Origin: Bacteroidales bacterium
GTDB taxonomy: Bacteria > Bacteroidota > Bacteroidia > Bacteroidales > P3
Direction: 5' to 3'
Length of the DNA: 64,000 bases
NCBI GenBank assembly: GCA_030523765.1
Contig: JAUNHX010000006.1
Coordinates: 1 to 64,000, forward strand
In this document: positions 16,826-25,914 of the stretch, piece by piece
Layout: each line of letters opens with the position of its first letter
Position numbering within the stretch: the stretch's first letter is position 1
Notes under the pieces: model-generated
The model's input: the letters and a program-made list of their open reading frames with translations, nothing else
Told to the model about the DNA's origin: nothing
Databases searched by the model: none
Position numbers and translations under genes: made by a program

Positions 16826-17550
16826 TTTCTAGACTGCAACACCAGTCGGGTAGCCATCAAGAAGAGGGCTATGACCGACAGGAAGTAAATAACATCGCGG
16901 CTGTCGATAACGCCGCGGCTAATGCTGCTATAGTGGGTGGCCATTCCCAGATTACGGATAAAGAGTCCTACCTTGCCGAGAAATCCCATATTGAAGATGG
17001 CTTCGAAACCCAGGTGCATGAAAGCACAGAGGAGGGCCGCAATGATGAAGGCTACAATCTGGTTGTTGGTAAGCGAAGAGGCAAAGAGTCCTATCGATAC
17101 GAATGCACCGCCCAAAAAGAGCAATCCGATGTAGGAGCCTATCACGCTACCGGTATCGATGTTGCCTACGGGATCGCCCAGTGAGTAGACTGTAAAATAG
17201 TATACTAAGGTGGGCAGCAGCGAGATGAAGACAATGGTGATGCCAGCCAAGAACTTGGCCCATACTATTTGCCACTCGCTTAGGGGTTTGGTAAGCAGCA
17301 GTTCCATCGTGCCGTTGCGTCGTTCCTCGGCCAACATTCGCATGGTGATGGCGGGGATGAGGAACAGATAGAGGAAGGGTCCGATAAAGAACAGACCGTC
17401 GATGCTGGAGTATCCATAGTCCAACAGGTTGAAGTCGGAACGGAACACCCAAAGCATCAATCCCGTCAGCACCAAGAATACCACCAGTGTGAGGTATCCC
17501 ATGATCGACGAGAAGAAGGAGGATAATTCTTTCTTGTAAAGAGCAAACAT
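16813..17550 (-). CDS. gldF: GldF, gliding-associated ABC transporter permease
   Basis: A 245-residue ABC-2 type permease with about six transmembrane segments, beginning MFALYKKELSSFFSSIMGYL, typical of GldF. The cytoplasmic loop RMLAEERRNGTMELLLTKPL is characteristic of this permease class. It is the partner of GldG downstream; the two genes overlap or touch. No gldA ATPase gene is present in the window, so the ATPase must be encoded elsewhere. It starts 66 bp after the M28 peptidase homologue. Confidence 0.92.
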   Translation of the reverse strand: MFALYKKELSSFFSSIMGYLTLVVFLVLTGLMLWVFRSDFNLLDYGYSSIDGLFFIGPFLYLFLIPAITMRMLAEERRNGTMELLLTKPLSEWQIVWAKFLAGITIVFISLLPTLVYYFTVYSLGDPVGNIDTGSVIGSYIGLLFLGGAFVSIGLFASSLTNNQIVAFIIAALLCAFMHLGFEAIFNMGFLGKVGLFIRNLGMATHYSSISRGVIDSRDVIYFLSVIALFLMATRLVLQSRKWKK

Positions 17551-17616
17551 GGTTTTTATTCAGATGTTTTTTAGCAATTGGTATAGTCTTGTTGATTCCT
17601 TTTGTTGTGGTCCTCG

Positions 17617-19119
17617 CTATTCAAACCGAACGTTCTTGCTGCGAGAGGAACGACCCTGATAGTCGCCGAAAGTGAGCTCGTAAACCGTTTCGTAGAATAG
17701 TTTGGTGGCTTTGAGGAGGTATTGGCGATCAATATTCTCGGCAATATCGCTCGGCACATGAGCTCTGCGGTTGCCGTTGTAGTTGGTGAATACCAACGAA
17801 GGGATGCCCACCATCGAGAAGGCAGCAGCATCGCCAGCGGCTTGGGTCTTGGTGCCTACTGCCATGGTGCCTGCACAGAAGGCAGAATCCATATTGCGGG
17901 CCACCTCCCACAAGGAGGGGAAATAGGTATTACCAAGCACTGCAACGCTATCGCCAGTACCCAAGCATTCGGCATTTACAAAAGCCTCTACCCGTTTCAG
18001 AGGACGGAATCCCGATACAAAGATCTGACTTCCTAACCGTTGCTGTTCGCCACCCGAGAAGAGTACGAATACTACGCTACGACGGGGCTGCACATCGGCA
18101 TTCTGGAGCATACGGGCAGTCTCCATCAGTACGGCAACACCCGAAGCGTTGTCGTCGGCACCAGGGAAGAGGCAGGTTTTTCCTTGCATACCTACATGAT
18201 CCAACTTGGCTCCTACCACGATATACTCGTTCCTGAGGTCGGTACCAGGATAGATACCCACCACATTGCCCGTCAGTTCAGAGGGATGATAGGTGGTGTT
18301 CACCTCTAGTTCAAAATGTTTGCGGAAATGGAACGACTGGGGTTTATGGGAGTTGCCAATGCTATCGATAGCCTCTTGGAGCGACATCCGTTCACCCCCA
18401 AACAGTTGTTCACCACAAGCACGAGTAGTTTGGAGCATGGGGAACGACGCCATATGAGGCAAATCGCCACTCCATACATTGCCCTGTACCTCGGTAGCTG
18501 AACAGCTGTTGGCCATATTCACCACCACCATGGCGCAGCATCCGTGGCGTTGGGCTGCTCGGGCTTTCTGTCGCATGGTGCGATAATGTTGCGTAACGTT
18601 GCTAGGCAAGAAGTTTGGAACACCACTCAATATGATGGCAATCTTACCTTGTGCATCCACATGGGCATATTCATTGTAGGAGGCATCGTCAATACCATAG
18701 CCGCAAAATACCACAGGAGCATCGCTATAACCCCGCCCCGTCATGCCTGCACATACAAAGTCGCGCCCCAAGATATAGGGCACACGGGTATCGTTGGCAT
18801 TGACGTAGGTACGAAGGGTAGCGGTCTCTATTTGGTTGCATTCCAATTCGAACAGTTGGTACCAGTCGCCGTGATAGGGCTGCACTCCGTATTTCTCGAG
18901 TTCCTCGATAACGTAGACGGCGGCATCGTTGAAGCCCTCGGTTCCGGCTAGACGGCCACTGTAGGTCGACGAACTGAGGTCGTGGACCACGTTCATCAAG
19001 TGCGTCAGCGAGGGTTGTTGATCCTCGTCGAGTGCTTTCCTGTTGGTCTGAGCAAAGAGCATCGATGCCGTTCCTAGCATCAAACAGGCAGCCAGTGCCC
19101 ATGTCTTTTTTGCATTCAT
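17617..19119 (-). CDS. M28-family peptidase homologue with altered active site
   Basis: A 500-residue exported protein: signal peptide ending near MLFAQ, a PA-type inserted domain (about 115-250), and an M28 zinc aminopeptidase fold (about 283-490). Candidate zinc ligands are His308 (KLDHVG), Asp322 (GADDNASG), Glu358 (SGGEQQRLGS), Glu384 in place of the usual Asp (NAECLG) and His454 (AHVPSD). The glutamate that acts as general base in M28 enzymes, next to the metal-binding Glu, is replaced by Gly357. It may therefore be inactive or have changed chemistry. It has its own promoter and a 5' leader of about 120 bp. Confidence 0.85.
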   Translation of the reverse strand: MNAKKTWALAACLMLGTASMLFAQTNRKALDEDQQPSLTHLMNVVHDLSSSTYSGRLAGTEGFNDAAVYVIEELEKYGVQPYHGDWYQLFELECNQIETATLRTYVNANDTRVPYILGRDFVCAGMTGRGYSDAPVVFCGYGIDDASYNEYAHVDAQGKIAIILSGVPNFLPSNVTQHYRTMRQKARAAQRHGCCAMVVVNMANSCSATEVQGNVWSGDLPHMASFPMLQTTRACGEQLFGGERMSLQEAIDSIGNSHKPQSFHFRKHFELEVNTTYHPSELTGNVVGIYPGTDLRNEYIVVGAKLDHVGMQGKTCLFPGADDNASGVAVLMETARMLQNADVQPRRSVVFVLFSGGEQQRLGSQIFVSGFRPLKRVEAFVNAECLGTGDSVAVLGNTYFPSLWEVARNMDSAFCAGTMAVGTKTQAAGDAAAFSMVGIPSLVFTNYNGNRRAHVPSDIAENIDRQYLLKATKLFYETVYELTFGDYQGRSSRSKNVRFE

Positions 19120-19246
19120 ATTAGATTATATATTTTATATTTATATGCTTTATATATTCAAAAACGAACCCTTCATACCAACACTATTCTACTCATTCTT
19201 TTCAGAATAAGCAGGTTAGCAAATGGTTCTTTTCATTTATCGATTG

Positions 19247-19276
19247 CAAAGATAGCAAAAAAATAGCAACGACAAA
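19247..19276 (-). promoter_or_regulatory. Promoter of the M28 homologue
   Basis: Minus-strand -7 box TATCTTTG (19247-19254) with TTTG (19273-19276) 18 bp upstream fits the Bacteroidales promoter model. The start codon lies about 128 bp downstream, leaving an AT-rich leader rich in TATA-type sequence. Confidence 0.7.
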
Positions 19277-19393
19277 GAAAAAAAGTGTCAGGAACCTATC
19301 ATGAAGGTTGCACGAACCCTTCACTTAGCTGTCGCGAAGCATTCCTTTTTGTCCTCAATCGGTCTCCTTTTCCCTTCCCCAATTGATACAGAA
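19277..19393. other. Intergenic stretch without visible feature
   Basis: Between the M28 promoter and the nucleoside-kinase terminator there is no ORF, repeat or recognisable RNA. The whole gap from 19120 to 19477 holds only the promoter and the terminator listed separately. Confidence 0.5.
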
Positions 19394-19394
19394 A

Positions 19395-19430
19395 GCATAA
19401 AAAAACGTTTCCGTGCACTACGGAAACGTT
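19395..19430 (-). terminator. Terminator of nucleoside kinase
   Basis: A 10-bp stem (AACGTTTCCG at 19404-19413 with its complement at 19421-19430, 7-nt loop) is followed on the minus strand by a run of Ts, a classic rho-independent terminator about 50 bp after the stop codon. Confidence 0.85.
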
Positions 19431-19477
19431 AGGGGAGGAGAGAGGAAGGCAACTAGGTGAAGCCTCCATCATCTGTC

Positions 19478-21163
19478 TTAGTAGGTAAACGAACTGTCGC
19501 CCAAAAACTCGCGAAGGATAGAGGTGGGTGGAACATAACGAGAACTGATGGGCTCGAATAACTCAATGAAGTTGAGCAGACGCTGTGCTTCAGAGTATTC
19601 TTCACGGTTCTCTGGAACAGCCTTGAGCAGCGGCTCAGCATAGGTTTTGAGGAGACCCAGTTCGTAGAGGAGTGCGCTATTGAACATCATATCGGCATTC
19701 TCCTGATAGGGAAAGATATGTTTGATCTCACCATCCCGAACGCTGCCCCAACGACTGATGGTGTCGATGGCGCTGTAGCCACGGAAATTATGGTCGCGTA
19801 CTATGCGACGTATCAGTCGGTTGCTGCTAGAGTGGATGATGTTTTGGTTGTCGACACTGATTTGGGTGAGGGCCGATACATAAACTTTGAATTTGAGGTT
19901 CTCTGGTATCTGTTCGGTTAGTTTGGGATTTAGGGCGTGGATGCCTTCAACCAACAGGATAGTTTGCTGACCTTGAGGAGCTGACACCATATCAATCATT
20001 TTATTGGGGTCATAGAAAGAGGTTCCCGTTTTGAAATCAAAGGTAGGAAGGTTTACCTTTTCGCCAGCGAACAGACGACTCAGTTGGTCGTTGAGTAGGG
20101 GGAGATTCAGTGCCTCGAGGGCTTCGAAATCATATTCGCCATTGGCTTGGCGTGGAGTATCTTCTCGGTTCAAGAAATAGTCGTCAAGCGATATCTGTAA
20201 TACGTTGAATCCCAATATAGCTAGCTGTACTCCGAGTCGGCGGCAACTGGTGGTTTTACCCGACGAAGATGGACCGGCCAATAGCACCATCTTTACCTCA
20301 TCACGACGTTGAGCTATGGCATCGGCAATCGAGGCATATTTCTTTTCGTGCAATGCTTCAGCCACTTGGATAAGATGGTTCTCTTGATGGTTGCGAACAA
20401 TGCGATTTAGATCTTCAACCGTAGGCACCTGCAATAGTTCGGCCCAACGGTGGTGTTCTTGGAAGATGTTGAACAGTTTGGGGGTTTCGCGATAGAACGC
20501 CAGTTTATCGGGATGGCGTTTGTCGGGTGAAAGTAGCAAGTAGCCATCTTCGAATGTGCGGAAGTCCCAGCAGGAGAGGCATCCAGTACTAGGTATCAGT
20601 GGCACAGGGATATGTTGCGTTGTTTCGTTCAAGAATTGGAGGGTGGTATAGAGTTTTCCTTGACTCTCAATCAATCGGTAGGCATCAGAGATACCCTGAC
20701 TTTCGAGCAAGGGAAGGGCATCGGTGCGCAACATCATCCGACTTACAAAAGGAATGTTCTCGTTTTGCAGTTCGATCATCCGTTCGCGGACAGTATTGGC
20801 TATATCAACAGTATGTAGATCGGTAGGGGCATTGGTGATACGGCAAAAGAATCCATTAATCATAGCATGCTCAATGCTGAGGGTGGCATCGGGATAGCTG
20901 TCACGTACTGCTTTGTAGAGCATAAAACAGAGCGACTCGTTGTACATCGTATAGCCGATGGAGGTATTGATATCGACAAAACGGACCACCTTCGGGTTGT
21001 ATATGCGGTACTGCATTGGCATTATCTGGTTGTTTACCAAAGCACCAAGGGTGGTGCTAGTGGTTACGTTGCCAGTCTGTTCAGCCAACTGCGCTAGTGA
21101 TGTGCCTTGAGGTATCACGATGCGTTCTCGCGTGTTTTCTATCACTACTTCTACTGTGTTCAT
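19478..21163 (-). CDS. Nucleoside (uridine-type) kinase with N-terminal TGS and ThrRS-like domains
   Basis: About 561 residues from the ATG at 21163 (MNTVEVVIENTRERIVIP); the longer ORF upstream reads through AT-rich leader and looks non-coding. The N-terminal half resembles the TGS and editing-like domains of threonyl-tRNA synthetase, and the C-terminal half is a phosphoribulokinase/uridine kinase P-loop domain with LLAGPSSSGKTTSCRRLG (about 285-302) and the SLDDYF motif. Such fusions are widespread in Bacteroidota and anaerobic Firmicutes and are annotated as nucleoside kinases; the true substrate is not settled. It has a strong terminator. Confidence 0.88.
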   Translation of the reverse strand: MNTVEVVIENTRERIVIPQGTSLAQLAEQTGNVTTSTTLGALVNNQIMPMQYRIYNPKVVRFVDINTSIGYTMYNESLCFMLYKAVRDSYPDATLSIEHAMINGFFCRITNAPTDLHTVDIANTVRERMIELQNENIPFVSRMMLRTDALPLLESQGISDAYRLIESQGKLYTTLQFLNETTQHIPVPLIPSTGCLSCWDFRTFEDGYLLLSPDKRHPDKLAFYRETPKLFNIFQEHHRWAELLQVPTVEDLNRIVRNHQENHLIQVAEALHEKKYASIADAIAQRRDEVKMVLLAGPSSSGKTTSCRRLGVQLAILGFNVLQISLDDYFLNREDTPRQANGEYDFEALEALNLPLLNDQLSRLFAGEKVNLPTFDFKTGTSFYDPNKMIDMVSAPQGQQTILLVEGIHALNPKLTEQIPENLKFKVYVSALTQISVDNQNIIHSSSNRLIRRIVRDHNFRGYSAIDTISRWGSVRDGEIKHIFPYQENADMMFNSALLYELGLLKTYAEPLLKAVPENREEYSEAQRLLNFIELFEPISSRYVPPTSILREFLGDSSFTY

Positions 21164-21345
21164 AGCCTTTTTAACTTTGCTTTTTTTATTGATGATTGAA
21201 ATGTCGTTCACTATTTCGACGACGATAAATGTTACCCTATAACGATAAATTGTTTCAATTATTATAGAGCAATCTCTTTTTTTTGTTATTGCAAAATATC
21301 GATTCCCTATCATGTACTAATATGGTAAATAAGTAAAATAATGAA

Positions 21346-21353
21346 TATTTTTG
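21346..21353 (+). promoter_or_regulatory. Candidate -7 box for beta-helix lipoprotein gene
   Basis: TATTTTTG matches TAnnTTTG and lies 66 bp before the start codon in a strongly AT-rich 256-bp intergenic region shared with the divergent nucleoside kinase gene. No convincing -33 element is seen. Confidence 0.45.
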
Positions 21354-21419
21354 TACTATTGATACAATAAATGATTCTCTTTTTAGTTATATTGACAAAA
21401 TTCTTAAATAAAGTAAAAA

Positions 21420-23108
21420 ATGAATCAAAAGAAACAAAAAACATCACTCTTCTGGTTGCTACCAGTAGCCTTACTCTTTGCAGTGCCGTTGTTTACTGGT
21501 TGTGAACCTAGTGAGGTAACAGAGGTGACCACCGATTCGATCGCTGAATCGGACGATTTTACCTCAGAACGCACCATCAGTGTGGTCTATTCTTCCTCGG
21601 GAGCTTCCGTTAGTGGCGCCTCTAACACCTATCAGACTGTGACTATTAGCGGCAACGACGTGACTATTGTCAACAAAGGTTCGGAAAATATTACTTTCCA
21701 ACTGTCGGGAAGCGCTAGCGATGGCTTCTTTAAGGTATACAATACCTCTAAGATGGAGATTGCCCTCGACGGCCTCAGCCTCACCAATGCCAATGGTGCA
21801 GCTATCAATATTCAAGGCACTACCGATTCGCTAAGTAAGGCGGGTAAGTCTTATATTGTGGTAAGTGGCACCAACAGCCTCTGCGACGGAACTAGTTACA
21901 GTGATACCCCTTCTAGCGAGGATGAGAAGGGTGTGATTTTTAGTGAAGGTAAACTCTTCTTCAGCGGTACAGGAAGTCTTAGTATCACTGCCAAGGGAGG
22001 TCATGGATTGGCATCCGACGACTATATCATCTTCCAGTCGTCGCCCACCATCACCATCAACTCTACTTCGGGTCACGGTGTGAAATGCAACGATTATATC
22101 CTAGTTCAAGCAGGTACTCTCGATATCTCCGTTTCGGCCAACATGAAGAAGGGTTTCAAGAGCGATAGCTTGATTCGCTTCAGTGGTGGCACTACTACCA
22201 TCAATATCACTGGTAGTGCCGCCTACGACAGCGAAGATAGTGAATACTCGGGTACCGCAGGTGTTAAAGCCGATCAACGTTTCGAGATGAATGGTGGTTA
22301 TCTCACCATCACCAACAGTGGCACCGGTGGCAAAGGTATCAACTGTGATGGTACTGCTTCGTTCACTGCCGGTAATGTTGATATTACCGTTACGGGCAAC
22401 AACTTCAGTCAGGGCTCCGAGAGTGTAGCTGCTAAGGGTATCAAGTGTGATGGCGCTATCGCTATCAGCGGTGGTACTATGGTAGTTACCGCTTCCAAGC
22501 ACGAGGCTATCGAATCGAAGAGCACCATCAATATTACTGGCGGCGAGGTCTATGCTTACTCTGCTTCCGACGATGCTATCAATGCCGCAAGTCACCTTAC
22601 TATTGAAGATGGCTATGTATGTGCCCATTCGGCTGGTAACGACGGACTCGATGCCAATGGCAATTGCTACATCAAAGGTGGTGTAGTCTACGCTATCGGT
22701 GCCACTAGCCCCGAGGTGGCTATTGATGCTAATAGCGAAGGGGGATATAACTTCTACCTCACCGGTGGTACCCTTATCGCTATCGGCGGACTCGAGAATG
22801 GATCCAGCCTCTCACAGAGCTGCTATTCGGCCTCTTCATGGAGCACCAACACCTGGTATGCTCTCACCGTAGGTAGTACTGTATATGTATTCAAAACACC
22901 CTCGAGTGGTGGCACACCTCTGGTGGTCTCCGGCTCCTCTACACCTACCCTCATGTCGGGTGTTACCGTTTCAGGCGGCCAGTCTTACCTCAACGGTATG
23001 ATGAATATAGGAGGCTCTACTAGTGGTGGTTCCAGCGTCTCTATCTCCTCCTATACCGGTGGTACCGGTGGCAATGGTGGCGGTGGTCCCGGTGGCCGAT
23101 GGAAATAA
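21420..23108 (+). CDS. Cthe_2159/DUF4353-like carbohydrate-binding beta-helix lipoprotein
   Basis: A 562-residue secreted lipoprotein: signal peptide ending in PLFTGC (lipidated Cys28), then repeated short strands rich in G, N, S, T with the recurring patterns KGIKCDGA, GVKCNDY and GLASDDY that mark the parallel beta-helix family related to Clostridium Cthe_2159, a cellulose/pectin-binding protein. The C-terminus is a Gly-rich tail (GGNGGGGPGGRWK). It probably binds a polysaccharide at the cell surface. It is followed 89 bp later by a DUF2490 barrel, a likely partner. Confidence 0.85.
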   Translation: MNQKKQKTSLFWLLPVALLFAVPLFTGCEPSEVTEVTTDSIAESDDFTSERTISVVYSSSGASVSGASNTYQTVTISGNDVTIVNKGSENITFQLSGSASDGFFKVYNTSKMEIALDGLSLTNANGAAINIQGTTDSLSKAGKSYIVVSGTNSLCDGTSYSDTPSSEDEKGVIFSEGKLFFSGTGSLSITAKGGHGLASDDYIIFQSSPTITINSTSGHGVKCNDYILVQAGTLDISVSANMKKGFKSDSLIRFSGGTTTINITGSAAYDSEDSEYSGTAGVKADQRFEMNGGYLTITNSGTGGKGINCDGTASFTAGNVDITVTGNNFSQGSESVAAKGIKCDGAIAISGGTMVVTASKHEAIESKSTINITGGEVYAYSASDDAINAASHLTIEDGYVCAHSAGNDGLDANGNCYIKGGVVYAIGATSPEVAIDANSEGGYNFYLTGGTLIAIGGLENGSSLSQSCYSASSWSTNTWYALTVGSTVYVFKTPSSGGTPLVVSGSSTPTLMSGVTVSGGQSYLNGMMNIGGSTSGGSSVSISSYTGGTGGNGGGGPGGRWK

Positions 23109-23197
23109 AAAAGAATAATATATAGAAATGGGAGGGGCCTTGTTGTAAACCGACATCCCTTCCCGTTTCCTCTATCCATTCAAAAACAAAGATAAAC

Positions 23198-24028
23198 ATG
23201 AAGAAGATTTATTGCATCATTGCTGCCCTACTCCTCATCCCGTGTGCTATGCAGGCACAGACCGATGTGGATCTAGGAACCGAACTTGGCGGGCGACTAT
23301 CCTTTGGTTTCGATAAAAAGATTAGTCGCGGATTTCACCTCTATGCCGAAGAGGAACTGCGCGTTGACGAGAATTTCAGCAGCCTTAACCGACTTCAAAC
23401 CACTGTAGGATTAAAATATAAGGTGAACGACTATCTCAAAGTCGGATTGGGTTATGCTATGATCAATCCTTATAGCACTACCAATAGTGCCTTTAAAAAC
23501 AGTCGCCATCGTGTTATGCTCGATGTTACTGGCAGCTACCGTACAGGCTCGTGGCGTTTCTCACTAAAAGAACGCTTCCAGCTTACCCATCGTACCGGCG
23601 ATATGAATATCTATCAGAATCCTCGCAATATGATGGCATTAAAAAGTCGCTTGATGGTGCAGTACAAAGGTTTCCAACGTGTTGAACCTTATGCCTACTT
23701 CGAGCTGCGCAATACCCTCAATGCACCCCATATCACCGCTTGTTACGATTCGGCCAACGACCTGTGGTGTGTCGATGCCTCTACCCTTACAGGCGAAGCA
23801 GGGTGGTTCTTGGATGGCTATACCGCTGTCTATGTGAACCGTCTGCGTGGAGCACTCGGAACCGAAATCCAACTTTCGCGCCACAGCAGTCTCGATCTCC
23901 ATATCATGGTCGATCGAGTGATGGACTATGTGGTCGATGCTAATGCCGAAGGCACCAAACTCAAATCGTATACCTACGAAACGGGCAACGTTGGTTGGAT
24001 TGCAGCTGCCTATACTTTCTCTTTCTAA
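23198..24028 (+). CDS. DUF2490 family outer-membrane protein
   Basis: A 276-residue exported protein with a signal peptide (cleavage near CAMQAQ) and a series of amphipathic beta-strands ending in an aromatic residue (AAYTFSF), as expected of an outer-membrane beta-barrel. The pattern LGTELGGRLSFGFDKKISRGFHLYAEEELR is typical of DUF2490. The function of the family is unknown. It appears to be co-transcribed with the carbohydrate-binding lipoprotein before it and may anchor or export it; that link is inference. Confidence 0.82.
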   Translation: MKKIYCIIAALLLIPCAMQAQTDVDLGTELGGRLSFGFDKKISRGFHLYAEEELRVDENFSSLNRLQTTVGLKYKVNDYLKVGLGYAMINPYSTTNSAFKNSRHRVMLDVTGSYRTGSWRFSLKERFQLTHRTGDMNIYQNPRNMMALKSRLMVQYKGFQRVEPYAYFELRNTLNAPHITACYDSANDLWCVDASTLTGEAGWFLDGYTAVYVNRLRGALGTEIQLSRHSSLDLHIMVDRVMDYVVDANAEGTKLKSYTYETGNVGWIAAAYTFSF

Positions 24029-24051
24029 AAAAAAACATATTCTTTATAAAT

Positions 24052-24083
24052 AAAAAACGCCTAGTTTGTGCTAGATGTTTTTT
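24052..24083. terminator. Imperfect bidirectional terminator
   Basis: An imperfect stem (AAAAAACGCCTAG against CTAGATGTTTTTT) with a short loop lies between convergent genes and has A/T runs on both sides, so it could end transcription from either direction. One mismatch and one G-U pair weaken it. Confidence 0.55.
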
Positions 24084-24103
24084 TATTGTTATGCAAACTA
24101 CAG

Positions 24104-24589
24104 TTATTTCACTAATTCGATTGCTTGTTTGCCAGTAAGATAATCAATATCCATTCGGATTACTAGCACGTGGTTTAGGCTTTTATTCACCTCCCTCATC
24201 GCATCGGCATCGTGACCAGGGTGGTAACGATTGCCTAGCATTCGTAGGGCTTCAATCTTCTCATCGTTGCTCTCCAAAAGAGTAATCTTACCAAAGGCAA
24301 TAGCACTGCGAAAAAAGGTGGTGTATTCAGCTGGTTTTACATCATCGCTGTCTACCACACAAAACGAAACCCTCTTTTCGCGCCGCATCGCCTCCACCTT
24401 ATGTCCTTCGGTGGCGGAATGGAAATAGAGAGTCCCATGGGCATAAACATAACTCAGTGGTACAGCATAAGGATAGCCGTTGTCGCCTGCTACTGCTAGC
24501 ACACCGTGTGTACCTCTTTGCAGAATGGCTATCGTCTCTTCGTTGCTCAGCAGTTGCTTGTGCCTTCTTAGTGGTCTAAACGCTTCCAT
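24104..24589 (-). CDS. Nim-like pyridoxamine 5'-phosphate oxidase family flavoprotein
   Basis: A 161-residue protein of the PNPOx-like split-barrel fold, close in pattern to Nim nitroimidazole reductases: MEAFRPLRRHKQLLSNEETIAILQ, RGTHGVLAVAGDNGYPYAVPLSYVY and YFHSATEGHKVEAMR. Such proteins bind FMN or a related cofactor and reduce small molecules. Whether this one confers nitroimidazole resistance cannot be told from sequence; many chromosomal homologues do not. It lies 23 bp downstream of the K+ channel gene on the same strand and is probably co-transcribed. Confidence 0.85.
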   Translation of the reverse strand: MEAFRPLRRHKQLLSNEETIAILQRGTHGVLAVAGDNGYPYAVPLSYVYAHGTLYFHSATEGHKVEAMRREKRVSFCVVDSDDVKPAEYTTFFRSAIAFGKITLLESNDEKIEALRMLGNRYHPGHDADAMREVNKSLNHVLVIRMDIDYLTGKQAIELVK

Positions 24590-24612
24590 CGTGTTCTTAT
24601 TTAATCGTCAAT

Positions 24613-25863
24613 TTATGAACGGAAAAAATCGCGTACCCACGAATGGGTATCATCATTGCTAAGACGAGTGCCACAACGACTACAATATAGGGCCGAAGGA
24701 TCGGACTCCTCGTAGCCGCAGTGCTTACAGTAAAGGGTGTTGGGTATGGGCTCCTCCGACATCTCCATCGAGTCGGAAGGGCTTTCATCACTCTTCTTTT
24801 TCGGCTGTGGAGTATCGATCGAACTCAGCACCTCGCTCTCATCATCGCTATCGTCATCGCTATGAACATCACTTCCTCCAAAGGGGTGTTGCTCATGGTT
24901 GTTTCTGTTGGCCAACCGCTGTTCGTTATGTTTCTTGGTCTTTACCACCATCGTCTCACCCACCACAATACCAGTAGGAACAGCAATCACTGAGTAGCCA
25001 AGTAGCATGATAATCACCGAAATTACCTGTCCCGCCGAGGTTTGAGGGGTGATATCGCCATAGCCCACCGTCGTTAGGGTTACTACCGCCCAATAAATAC
25101 CTTTAGGGATCGAAGTAAAAGCGGTATCCTCAACACTGCTTTCAAGCGAATAAACCACCGAACCGAGAATCACAGCCACCATAAAGACAATCATCATAAA
25201 GATAATAATCATATAGAGCGAATTACGGATAGCGGTGATTAGTTCCAATCCAGTATCAATGAATTTCTGCATCTTCAAGATGCGGAAAATACGCAAAGCT
25301 CTCAGTATACGTAGTACCGACAGTGCCTGTGCCGTGGGGAAGAAGAGTCCTAGATAGGCAGGGAAGATAGATAAGAAATCGATAATACCATAAAACGAGA
25401 AGATGTATTTCTTGGGCTGCTTCAAGCAGTAAATACGTAAGTAGTATTCAAAGGTGAAGAATATTGTAAAGAGCCACTCAATCACCCGTAGCACTTTCGA
25501 GAACCAGCCGCTAACCCCCTCGTAGCTGTCCAGTATCATCACCAGTATATTCAGTCCAATCAATATCAGCAACCATATGTCGAACTTCTTACCCGCAGGG
25601 GTATCGCTCTTAAAGATGATGGTATAGATGTCGTGTTTCGACAAATTGCGCCACTTCTTAGGTAGCAGCAGTCGGAAGGTAAGCCAATGCATTACGTTGC
25701 CTATAAAGGAAAATATCTTACTGGCTATCCTCCGGTAGGGTATCGTTGCAAAGAAATGGATAATACTCGCTGTCCATTTCGCCATCCGTTGGGTCCGCGA
25801 ACGCTTAGGCTCTTGTGGTGTAGGAGTCGGGTTGTTGGGGGTCGGTGTTGACTGTTCTTCCAT
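24613..25863 (-). CDS. Voltage-gated-type potassium channel with C-terminal zinc ribbon
   Basis: About 416 residues from the ATG at 25863. Six transmembrane segments lie between about 90 and 310, with an S4-like helix rich in Arg (SVLRILRALRIFRILKMQKF) and the K+ selectivity filter TTVGYGD. After the channel domain come an acidic low-complexity linker (DDDSDDESEVLSS) and a double CxxC zinc ribbon (CKHCGY...CSRCGT) near the C-terminus. It likely conducts K+ across the inner membrane; the zinc ribbon is an uncommon addition. It lies 51 bp downstream of the M16 gene. Confidence 0.9.
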   Translation of the reverse strand: MEEQSTPTPNNPTPTPQEPKRSRTQRMAKWTASIIHFFATIPYRRIASKIFSFIGNVMHWLTFRLLLPKKWRNLSKHDIYTIIFKSDTPAGKKFDIWLLILIGLNILVMILDSYEGVSGWFSKVLRVIEWLFTIFFTFEYYLRIYCLKQPKKYIFSFYGIIDFLSIFPAYLGLFFPTAQALSVLRILRALRIFRILKMQKFIDTGLELITAIRNSLYMIIIFMMIVFMVAVILGSVVYSLESSVEDTAFTSIPKGIYWAVVTLTTVGYGDITPQTSAGQVISVIIMLLGYSVIAVPTGIVVGETMVVKTKKHNEQRLANRNNHEQHPFGGSDVHSDDDSDDESEVLSSIDTPQPKKKSDESPSDSMEMSEEPIPNTLYCKHCGYEESDPSALYCSRCGTRLSNDDTHSWVRDFFRS

Positions 25864-25914
25864 GATATGTGGTTTAAGGTTGCACAAAAAAAATAAGGTA
25901 TACGTTCCAATCCG

